Below are positions 8,471 to 15,658 of a stretch of 37,567 nt of DNA, piece by piece. The notes beneath the pieces are model-generated. The model was not told where the DNA came from and did no database searches. It saw only the letters and a list, made by a program, of their open reading frames with translations. Location of the stretch: NCBI GenBank assembly GCA_007280275.1, contig QYQB01000036.1, forward strand, positions 1 to 37,567. Direction: 5' to 3'. Numbering within the stretch: position 1 is the stretch's first letter; each line of letters opens with the position of its first letter. The position numbers and the translations under genes are program-made. This DNA comes from a bacterium. GTDB taxonomy: Bacteria > Bacteroidota > Ignavibacteria > UBA10030.

Positions 8471-8661
8471 GGGGAATCCTCTATCTGAAGATGAATGGTT
8501 GGAGAGGGTCAAATCCTGTTCGGATCGTCGGGAACAATCGGTGTACGAAAGAACAGCAGATTCCAACACGGCAGTGTTGAAACCTGCTGTCCAATTTATC
8601 AAACACAGCGTCGAGAAGCAATCAACCCGATCATTAAATGAGCCATCGAAGAGAGTGACCG
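8471..8661. other. Spacer within the envelope operon
   Basis: A 191-bp gap separates the FecR and beta-barrel genes, much longer than the other spacings of this operon (21-24 nt). I see no clear promoter, terminator or gene in it. It could hold an internal promoter or RNA-processing site, but nothing in the sequence decides this. Confidence 0.35.
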
Positions 8662-9792
8662 CTACTCTATATAGGAGATCTTAATGTACTTCAGCGTGCC
8701 ACCGGGGTCATTGACAGGTACGAGTATTTCAACCGTCCTCGGCTTGACCGGCAATGTATAAGGGTTCGATTCCGGGCTGTCTTCCGGGAACGTGTATGAT
8801 TTGCCGTCTGCGCCGAGCATGGTAATATAGTACTCAAAGGTCTTCGTCGCACCAGCCCGCACTTCACCGCCTGGAACGTCAACCGTTGCGTTGTCTGCAG
8901 AGACATTCAGGGTGGCCTGCTTGAATGTGGGGTCTCCCTGGATTCTGTAACGGAGTGCTCCTTGCGTTATCTCTGTTGGTTTGTTGACAAGGCTGATCTG
9001 GAATCGGACGCCCTGGCCCGAAGTAAGCATCACGCTCGGCAACGAAAGTGTGAACTTGGCGGCAGCCGGTTGTCCGCCCCCCGTGCCGGTCGTATCGCGT
9101 CGCGTGCCCGTGCTGTCGGTGCCGCCACCGGTTCCGCCTGTGCCGCCACCACCTCCACCCTGATTGAGGTTCGAGTTGGGATCGTTGTTGTTGAGATCGT
9201 TTTGGTTGGCCCTACCCTTACCGACATTTCCGCTGGTGTCTGCTCTTCCCGTCTCTCCTGCTCCTACAGTCGTAGACTGGTTGGACCTTGTACTCCGGAA
9301 CTCGGCGCTTCCGACAATGATCGTAATGTCAGCTTCACCGACAGCGGGATCGAATCCCGTTCCGCCTTCCGTTCCGCGAATGGAAGCCACAGAAATGGGG
9401 GAGGTAAAGCGAAATTGCTCGGTTTGCTGTTTTTTTACACCGAACGACACGCGGCCTCTCTCGATGTACACATCACGGTCTACGATTTGCCTTCCCTGCA
9501 TTTGTCCGGTGATCGTGATGATCGATTTTTCACGCACGGCGACCTTCGACTGATCGGCAAAAAGAATCATTGCGAAGGATTTTTCACCGGTGCGCACCTC
9601 TTGTCCCGACTTCAATTGGTCTGTCGTGACAGCTTTTGACCAACCGGTTGTCGATTTGCGCTCGACATCTCGTACAACCTTAATAATATGAGCCGAGATA
9701 TCGCGCTTGTCCTGCTGAAAATTCCATGCCGGAGCCGCGAGAAGCGCAGCAACGGCAATAATGACAACGAGAACAAATGATCGCTTATTCAT
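8662..9792 (-). CDS. Secreted FecR-domain protein with Gly-rich linker and C-terminal Ig-like domain
   Basis: A 376-residue exported protein. Order: signal peptide or anchor (about 1-24, SFVLVVIIAVAALLAAPAW); FecR domain (about 60-160) with SGQEVRTGEKSFAMI, the ADQSKVAVREKS strand and the hallmark SPISVASIRGTEGG; a low-complexity linker rich in Gly, Thr and Asn (about 185-245); then an Ig-like domain (about 250-376). Classical FecR is a membrane anti-sigma factor that relays a signal from a TonB receptor, but this protein has no cytoplasmic anti-sigma region and no sigma-factor gene is nearby, so it is better seen as a periplasmic FecR-type ligand or scaffold protein. Its C-terminal domain resembles the first domain of the barrel protein next door. 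The gene follows the secreted unknown by 24 nt. Confidence 0.82.
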   Translation of the reverse strand: MNKRSFVLVVIIAVAALLAAPAWNFQQDKRDISAHIIKVVRDVERKSTTGWSKAVTTDQLKSGQEVRTGEKSFAMILFADQSKVAVREKSIITITGQMQGRQIVDRDVYIERGRVSFGVKKQQTEQFRFTSPISVASIRGTEGGTGFDPAVGEADITIIVGSAEFRSTRSNQSTTVGAGETGRADTSGNVGKGRANQNDLNNNDPNSNLNQGGGGGGTGGTGGGTDSTGTRRDTTGTGGGQPAAAKFTLSLPSVMLTSGQGVRFQISLVNKPTEITQGALRYRIQGDPTFKQATLNVSADNATVDVPGGEVRAGATKTFEYYITMLGADGKSYTFPEDSPESNPYTLPVKPRTVEILVPVNDPGGTLKYIKISYIE

Positions 9793-9816
9793 AAGAGCGT
9801 TCCTCTATACGAAAAG

Positions 9817-10965
9817 TTATTCGGTTCCAACGGAGACGGTGACCTGTGTTCCTTTCTGAGTCAACTCAGCAAGCTTCTGAAGCAAATCGGAGATTTCAAG
9901 ACGAGTGCTCGAAGTTCCGGCCTTCAGCTTGATGTAGTTGGAAGTTGAATAAGCAAGTGTATATCCACTTGAGAGCAAATTCGAGACAGTTGAACCGATC
10001 GGATCAGGGGCGTTCGTGAGAGCGTCCAGAAGGCGGGTGTAGTTCGGGTCGTTCGAAGAAACCGTGAATGAGTAGACCGCGCTTGTGCGCGTTTCTGACT
10101 GACCGCCGCCGGTTGCCAGCGAAGCCTCGATGAACCATGAATATTTCTTGCCGATCTGGAGAGGGCGACCCGCGTTGCCGGGATACAGATAGGTTACCTG
10201 GTTTATTCCTTTGAGGTTGTAGGCAAGCTCAAGACACTTCAAGCCACCCGGCTGGACAGCATCCTCAGAAGACTGCCCTGAATTCGAGTGTTCGTACACA
10301 TAAATCTTTCCTTCCTTCTGAGCGTCAAATTCGAAGATTGGATTTGACGAGGAGATCTGCCCTCCGTTTTCGGGCTTTATGAGGTTGAGGTTGACCTCCC
10401 GAGCCGACGCCGCGATGATTTCAATGCGTTTCTCGGCCGGAGATTTCAATCCCAGTCCTCTGCCGTTGCTGTCAAAGAGCCGGAGCGTCAGGATATAGGT
10501 GCCCGGAGGAGCCGATCCAACACCCTCAGTAACCTTCTTCGCAAGATCATCAACACAACCGCTTTGCCTCGAGAGATCGATGCCGATGCCACCGCCGGTA
10601 AAATCGTTTGCACCAAGGGTCTTCTGCCCTGTCACCAGGAATTTCTTGGTCTTCGCCCAGGCGATCTCACCGCTGCAACTGGCGAGATCTTTGATGTTTA
10701 CACCCGTAACCGTCGCTTCCAGGTACACTTCGGTGGGTGTGGCGTTGGGAGCAATAATGGTGAGGCTTTGGCCCGCAACCGGCTTGAGTTTTCTGTCAAC
10801 GCCGACATAGTTCGAAAGCATCAACACATCCGTATCCGGCATGTTGAGAACGACTTCCCACTGCGCATGCGATGCCGATGGGGTGAATACGGTGAGTAAC
10901 GAAGCTAACGCGAGGGGAATGATGAAACATGATAATACTGTTCCCCCCCCCAAGAATTTTTTCAT
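9817..10965 (-). CDS. Secreted protein of unknown function, first gene of the FecR/CHASE2 operon
   Basis: I do not recognise this 382-residue protein. It has a signal peptide (hydrophobic to about residue 34, ending SASHAQ), then several beta-rich stretches, including a segment ending TYILTLRLFDSNGRG and an Fn3-like or Ig-like piece around KYSWFIEASLATGG and YSFTVSS. The C-terminal 80 residues are helical, with LLDALTNAPDPIGS and LEISDLLQKLAELTQKG. Four cysteines (two in ASCSG and SGCVDD) could form disulfides outside the cytoplasm. A strong GGAGGG site precedes the ATG. Codons 5-8 (TTG GGG GGG GGA) hold a run of nine G, which could make expression prone to slippage. It heads the operon, downstream of a CRP-like site. 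Confidence 0.7.
   Translation of the reverse strand: MKKFLGGGTVLSCFIIPLALASLLTVFTPSASHAQWEVVLNMPDTDVLMLSNYVGVDRKLKPVAGQSLTIIAPNATPTEVYLEATVTGVNIKDLASCSGEIAWAKTKKFLVTGQKTLGANDFTGGGIGIDLSRQSGCVDDLAKKVTEGVGSAPPGTYILTLRLFDSNGRGLGLKSPAEKRIEIIAASAREVNLNLIKPENGGQISSSNPIFEFDAQKEGKIYVYEHSNSGQSSEDAVQPGGLKCLELAYNLKGINQVTYLYPGNAGRPLQIGKKYSWFIEASLATGGGQSETRTSAVYSFTVSSNDPNYTRLLDALTNAPDPIGSTVSNLLSSGYTLAYSTSNYIKLKAGTSSTRLEISDLLQKLAELTQKGTQVTVSVGTE
10943..10951 (-). repeat. Nine-base G homopolymer inside the signal-peptide codons
   Basis: The plus strand reads nine C in a row; in the minus-strand gene this is G9 spanning codons 5-8. One-base gain or loss would shift the frame after residue 5 to 8 and abolish the protein. 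Runs of seven G or C occur elsewhere in this window, but none as long as this and none so close to a start codon. Confidence 0.6.
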
Positions 10966-10996
10966 TGGACGTCCCTCCTGATGTGGGTGTGTACAA

Positions 10997-11039
10997 AATC
11001 TATGTTCTGCGAGGTTGAACGTGGGTGACCTTGGTCACA
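10997..11039 (-). promoter_or_regulatory. CRP-like operator and class-II promoter of the FecR/CHASE2 operon
   Basis: On the minus strand TGTGA-CCAAGG-TCACC (11039-11024) matches nine of ten positions of the CRP consensus TGTGA-N6-TCACA and has a 14-bp perfect palindromic core, GTGACC-AA-GGTCAC. A -10-like TAGATT lies at 11002-10997, placing the start of transcription near 10990. The operator centre is then at -41.5, the exact class-II activator position where it replaces a -35 box. The gene start is at 10965. Binding and cAMP dependence are inference. Confidence 0.6.
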
Positions 11040-11051
11040 CGGGATGACTGA

Positions 11052-12365
11052 TTAGAACTTGATGATGTCATTATACAGAACGAAGGCCATAAAAACAAGC
11101 AAAAGCACGAATCCCACCTGTTGGAGTGCAATCTTCACTCTCGAGGGAATCTCCCTGCGAAAGATAGCCTCGTACACAAGAAACACTGCGTGACCGCCAT
11201 CCAGCGCGGGAAAAGGAAGAAGGTTAAGAATCGCGAGATTCATGCTTAACAAAGCCATAAACCCGAGGAAATTAATGACACCCATTTCCGCGGACCGGGT
11301 CGCCATCTTGGCAATCATGATGGGTCCGGCTACCGACTTGGAGAGCGAAACACGTCCTGCGAAGATCTGGTAAATGCTCTTCAGGTTCATCCAGCTCATG
11401 TTCCATGCATCCTTGATTCCCTCGGGAAGGGCAGCCAACAGCGAGTAGCGGACGTTCTCAAGCGGGCCGTTATACATTGGCAGAAACCCGACGCCAATCT
11501 TTCCTTCAGCACTTGGTGTAAGACGAGCCTCGTTGGTTTCCCCCTCTCGTTTCCACCTGAATGTTACCTCTTTTCCGGCGTAACGTTTGACAGACTGCTG
11601 CAACGAGTGAAACGAGACGTCTTGCCCGTTGAGGTCAAGAAGAACGTCTCCCGGTTTCAGACCGGCCTGGTCGGCAGGTTTGCCGGTCTCGACGTTCGTT
11701 ACCAGGGCAACAAGTCCCGCGGGCTGCAAACCCAAACCACTCTCGAGAATCTCGGACGTCAACGGTTGTACAATATTTACGACGGTCGACTTACCATCAC
11801 GCCGGATAGTAACCACGAGATTGCCTGAAAGAGCATCTGAGTAAACCGAGTTCTCGATTTCTTCCCAGTGTGTCGCGCGTTTCCCGTTGACGTCAATAAT
11901 CACATCTCCCGTCAGGAAGCCCGCTTTCGCTGCAGGGCTCTCCGGGACTACATACCCGATCTCGGTGACCGGTTTGACGGTCTTGCCCTGATAGAAAATG
12001 ATTCCCCAGAAGATGAAAATTGCCAGGAAGATGTTCATGACGACACCGGCACAAATCACAATCATCCTCTGCCAGATCGGCTTTGAACGAAATTCCCACG
12101 GCTTTGGCTCTTCGTTCACAAAATCCGTGTCAAGGCTCTCATCCACCATGCCGGCGATCTTCACATAGCCGCCGATGGGAACCCATGAGACGCAGTAGTC
12201 GGTGTCTCCGATTTTCTTGCCGAAAGCCCGGGGTGGAAATCCAATGCTAAAACGATCCACCCGCATACCGAAGAACTTGGCGGCAAGAAAATGGCCCAGT
12301 TCGTGGACGAGCACGAGGATACCGATGACGACGAGGAAATAGAAAACCGTTGGTAAAGCTTCCAT
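11052..12365 (-). CDS. rseP: RIP metalloprotease RseP (site-2 protease)
   Basis: A 437-residue inner-membrane zinc protease that cuts membrane-bound anti-sigma factors and signal-peptide remnants within the membrane. The zinc site HELGH (residues 21-25) lies in the first membrane helix, followed by FFGMRVDRFSIGFPP. Two PDZ domains follow (about 115-275; pieces SPAAKAGFLTGDVIIDVNG and KPADQAGLKPGDVLLDLNG), then helices with NLLPFPALDGGH, whose Asp is the third zinc ligand. Length and order match the family. It lies 65 nt after dxr on the same strand, a common pairing in bacteria, and ends 86 nt before the FecR/CHASE2 operon start, so all may be read in series although that operon has its own promoter. 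Confidence 0.96.
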   Translation of the reverse strand: MEALPTVFYFLVVIGILVLVHELGHFLAAKFFGMRVDRFSIGFPPRAFGKKIGDTDYCVSWVPIGGYVKIAGMVDESLDTDFVNEEPKPWEFRSKPIWQRMIVICAGVVMNIFLAIFIFWGIIFYQGKTVKPVTEIGYVVPESPAAKAGFLTGDVIIDVNGKRATHWEEIENSVYSDALSGNLVVTIRRDGKSTVVNIVQPLTSEILESGLGLQPAGLVALVTNVETGKPADQAGLKPGDVLLDLNGQDVSFHSLQQSVKRYAGKEVTFRWKREGETNEARLTPSAEGKIGVGFLPMYNGPLENVRYSLLAALPEGIKDAWNMSWMNLKSIYQIFAGRVSLSKSVAGPIMIAKMATRSAEMGVINFLGFMALLSMNLAILNLLPFPALDGGHAVFLVYEAIFRREIPSRVKIALQQVGFVLLLVFMAFVLYNDIIKF

Positions 12366-12430
12366 GCATATCTCGATTGTTAGGGTTCCGGGACAGAATC
12401 CGGCGTCTATGTCCTACTGTAATACCGGAA

Positions 12431-13585
12431 TTACTGCAAAAGAGTTCCTACAAACTCGCGAGTTTGGTGATCAGCCTCTATAATATCCTGCAGATCCGGG
12501 TTGGACGAGGTCTTATGCAGTGTTAGCGCGCGTTCAATGACGGTCGGGATTTTGTCAAAAGAGATCTTTCGATCCAGGAACGAGTTCACTGCGACCTCAT
12601 TTGCCGCATTGAGAACGGCTGGAGCGGTACCGCCAAGCGAAAGCGCGTCGTAGGCAAGTCCCAAGCAGCGGAACTTGTGCCGGTCTGGTTCAAAGAAAGT
12701 CAAGGACCGGAGTGCAGGAAAGTCAACCCTGGCACCGTTCATCGGCCATCGCTCGGGGTAGGAGAGTGCGTACTGGATCGGCAGCTTCATGTCGGGCAAG
12801 CCAAGTTGAGCTTTCACAGAGCCGTCAACAAATTCAACCATCGAATGAATCACTGATTGAGGGTGTATGACCACCTGGATCCGGTCACCGGGCAAGCCGA
12901 ACAACCAGTGCGCCTCAATGACTTCCAGCCCCTTGTTCATGAGGGTTGCCGAATCGATGGTGATCTTGTTCCCCATCTTCCATTTTGGGTGGTTGAGCGC
13001 CTCCTCAACCGTCAGCGACGAAAAATCACCGGCAGGGATGTTCAAAAATGGTCCACCTGATGCCGTCAGGATCAGTTTTGTCACGCGAGAACGATCTTCC
13101 CCAACGAGGCATTGAAAAATCGCACTGTGCTCACTGTCTACAGGAAGAAGATCGACCCCATACTCGCGGACAAGTGAAGTTATGAGACTTCCGGCGACAA
13201 CAAGCGTTTCCTTGTTGGCAAGAGCAATCCGCTTCCGGTGCCGGATTGCCGCGACGGTAGGTTTCAGCCCGGCAAATCCCACAAGGGAACTGATAACAAC
13301 ATCAACGTCGTCGCGCGTGACCACCTGCTCGAGGCTGGCCTCTCCGGAGAGGACTTCGACAGAGCCGTCAAGACGTTTTCGCAATTCGGAAGCTTTGCCT
13401 TCATCCAACACCACTACGCCCTTCGGACGAAACCGACCGATCTGTTCTTGCAGCAGATCAATGTTCTTGTTGGTCGTCAGATATGTTGCCCGAAAGCGAT
13501 CCGGAAAACCTCCGATCACTTCCAGGCTGTTCATTCCGATCGATCCCGTGGATCCGAGGATGACGATATTTTTTTGCGCGCCCAT
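12431..13585 (-). CDS. dxr: 1-deoxy-D-xylulose 5-phosphate reductoisomerase
   Basis: A 384-residue cytoplasmic enzyme that converts 1-deoxy-D-xylulose 5-phosphate to 2-C-methyl-D-erythritol 4-phosphate with NADPH, the committed step of the MEP isoprenoid pathway. Seen: NADPH-binding GSTGSIG (11-17), VDSEHSAIFQCL with metal and substrate residues, the TASGGPF loop, HPKWKMGNKITIDSATLMNK with the active-site Lys/Asn/Ser set, and EVIEAHWLFG. Length matches the family. The MEP pathway is thus used for isoprenoids such as undecaprenyl phosphate. It is divergent from the TPR gene and followed by rseP. Confidence 0.97.
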   Translation of the reverse strand: MGAQKNIVILGSTGSIGMNSLEVIGGFPDRFRATYLTTNKNIDLLQEQIGRFRPKGVVVLDEGKASELRKRLDGSVEVLSGEASLEQVVTRDDVDVVISSLVGFAGLKPTVAAIRHRKRIALANKETLVVAGSLITSLVREYGVDLLPVDSEHSAIFQCLVGEDRSRVTKLILTASGGPFLNIPAGDFSSLTVEEALNHPKWKMGNKITIDSATLMNKGLEVIEAHWLFGLPGDRIQVVIHPQSVIHSMVEFVDGSVKAQLGLPDMKLPIQYALSYPERWPMNGARVDFPALRSLTFFEPDRHKFRCLGLAYDALSLGGTAPAVLNAANEVAVNSFLDRKISFDKIPTVIERALTLHKTSSNPDLQDIIEADHQTREFVGTLLQ

Positions 13586-13703
13586 ACTCTTGAGAAAAGG
13601 TAAGCAAATTCACATGGCAAAGCAAACGAGCGCATGCACGGAAGGGCAGACGAGGAACGCAATGCATCGGCGCGGGTGTTAAGGGAGGAGAAGAGAGTAC
13701 GAT

Positions 13704-13732
13704 TTGATTAAGGCGGCGTTTTTTGATAAGTT
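13704..13732 (+). promoter_or_regulatory. Possible promoter of the TPR gene
   Basis: TTGATT (13704-13709), a 17-nt spacer and TAAGTT (13727-13732) lie 28 nt before the ATG of the TPR gene. Spacing is ideal but box matches are modest (four and three of six). Confidence 0.35.
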
Positions 13733-13759
13733 GTTGAGAGTCACAACCCTACGATCACC

Positions 13760-15658
13760 ATGCAATGTCTCTATGCCAAGCTCGCCCAAGCTGTAAGGCG
13801 ACTTCTTCAGATCATTCTGAGTCTTTGCGCTATTGCTGTTTTCGCGGGAGCGCAGCAAGTCGATATCGTCGCCAAGCTTCGATTAGCTCAGAGCTTTGAA
13901 CAATCAGGTGCGTGGGACCGCGCAGTCACAATCTATGAGTCTTTGCTTGAAAGCAACCCGCAGAACTTCGTCATTCTCGAAGGCCTGCGTCGATCGTACA
14001 TGGAACTGAAGCAATACGACAAGGCGACGGAGCTTGTTCGACAACAACTCCGGGGCAACCCAACGGACGAAAACCTTCTCTCGATTCTTGGAGGTCTCTA
14101 TGACCTGGCCGGTCGGCCGCAGACAGCCGATTCCATCTGGCACGTTGTGATCAAGAAAAACCCTACGAATACGAACTTGTACCGCCTGATCGCTGCGCAG
14201 CTTGTCGATCACCGGCAGTACGACAAGGCAATTGAGATTTACGTGGAAGGCCGCGAAGCCACGAAAAATCACGGTCTCTTCGTCGAAGAGCTCGCGTCAC
14301 TCTACGGAGCGCTGCACCAGTACGAATCAGCAACGCGCGAGTATATCAAGATTGTACGCACAAATCCTCAGCAAGCGACGTACGTTCAATCCCGGTTATC
14401 ATCGTTCACGGGCCGCGAGGAGGGGCGTCGCGCCGCGTTGGGCGTCATCAGGGACGAAGTTGCGAGGAACACAGAAGAGGTTCCGTTGTATTCAATTCTT
14501 GCCTGGCTTTTCATGGAGGGGAAGCAATATGAGGCGGCCCTGGAGCAGTATCGCATCATTGACCGCCTTACAAAGGCGAATGGATCTGAACTCTTCCAGT
14601 TTGGGCAACGAGCTGCACAGGAACACGCATATCTGGCGTCTGCAAAAGCGTTCCGGGAAGTCGTCGACGGAAAAGCTGCCGCCACCATTGTGCCCTTCGC
14701 CCGATTCGGTTATGCTCGCGCGATTGAAGAGCTCAGCGTGGAGAACGACACCATGGCACGGGCTCCGGATCAGCGTTCATCTCGTGTTGGACGAGGGTCG
14801 ACCGTCTCGGAAACCCAGCCAACGTTTCAGGGAGCTTTGGCACTGTACGAGTCGTTGATTATGGACCATCCAAATACGGAAACAGCAATGCAGGCGCTGT
14901 TTCGCATCGGCACGATACGCTTCACCCGCTTCTTTGATCTCAGCGGGGCGGCTGCAGCGTTCGACAAAGTCAGAACCATGCCGTTCGGTTCGAACCTGAT
15001 GTATGAAGCCGCACTGAGCCTGGCTGAAGTCCAGACGGCAAGGAATGACCTCGGACGGACGCGTGCGGAATACGACCGCCTTTTGAAGGGCTCGCCGGAA
15101 CAATTCCGGGATCGGGTTCTCTTTCGCCTGGCGGAACTCAATTATTTCGAAGCAAGGTTTGACTCTGCGAGCGCCGTGCTGCAAGGCATCAGTGGCAATG
15201 CAAGCAACGATCTGACAAACGACGCCCTCCAGCTTCTCTATTTCATCCAGGAAAACAAAGCCGCAGGACAAGCTGCGCTGACCGAATTTGCCCTGGCGGA
15301 CCTCATGGTGCGGCAGCGAAAGTACTCCGAAGCAATCGTACGCTTTCAATCCGTGCTAACCCAATATCCAACCACAGCACTCGTGGATGATGCGACAATG
15401 CGAATCGGGGAGCTGCAGCTGCTCCTCAACCGCGTTGATGATGCGCTTGCGCTCTTCCGGACAGTGACAAACGATATGCCGGCCAGCATTCTGCGCGATC
15501 ACGCACAGATGCGCATCGGCGAAATCTACGAAAATCGGTTGAAGAACAAGCAGAAAGCTATCGAAGCGTACGAACATGTGCTGGCAAACTATCCTACGTC
15601 CCTTTTTGTCGAAGAAGCGCGAAAACGGATTCGACTCTTGCGGGGAGATTCTCTGTAA
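13760..15658 (+). CDS. Exported tetratricopeptide-repeat protein
   Basis: A 632-residue protein with an N-terminal signal peptide (hydrophobic RLLQIILSLCAIAVFAGAQ) followed by TPR units along its whole length. Clear repeats are KLRLAQSFEQSGAWDRAVTI, LRRSYMELKQYDKATEL, LAWLFMEGKQYEAALEQ and, in the C-terminal half, BamD/YbgF-like units such as ALADLMVRQRKYSEAIVRF and MRIGEIYENRLKNKQKAIEA. Such proteins act as periplasmic scaffolds; no enzyme motif is visible. Its TAA stop shares one base with the ATG of the next gene (TAATG), so the two are translationally coupled. It is not specifically BamD, which is much shorter. Confidence 0.85.
   Translation: MQCLYAKLAQAVRRLLQIILSLCAIAVFAGAQQVDIVAKLRLAQSFEQSGAWDRAVTIYESLLESNPQNFVILEGLRRSYMELKQYDKATELVRQQLRGNPTDENLLSILGGLYDLAGRPQTADSIWHVVIKKNPTNTNLYRLIAAQLVDHRQYDKAIEIYVEGREATKNHGLFVEELASLYGALHQYESATREYIKIVRTNPQQATYVQSRLSSFTGREEGRRAALGVIRDEVARNTEEVPLYSILAWLFMEGKQYEAALEQYRIIDRLTKANGSELFQFGQRAAQEHAYLASAKAFREVVDGKAAATIVPFARFGYARAIEELSVENDTMARAPDQRSSRVGRGSTVSETQPTFQGALALYESLIMDHPNTETAMQALFRIGTIRFTRFFDLSGAAAAFDKVRTMPFGSNLMYEAALSLAEVQTARNDLGRTRAEYDRLLKGSPEQFRDRVLFRLAELNYFEARFDSASAVLQGISGNASNDLTNDALQLLYFIQENKAAGQAALTEFALADLMVRQRKYSEAIVRFQSVLTQYPTTALVDDATMRIGELQLLLNRVDDALALFRTVTNDMPASILRDHAQMRIGEIYENRLKNKQKAIEAYEHVLANYPTSLFVEEARKRIRLLRGDSL

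Noticed and set aside
11024-11039. The GTGACC palindrome read as an rseP terminator
   Set aside because: The two arms are separated by only two bases, too few for a loop, and no T run follows. An operator fits better.
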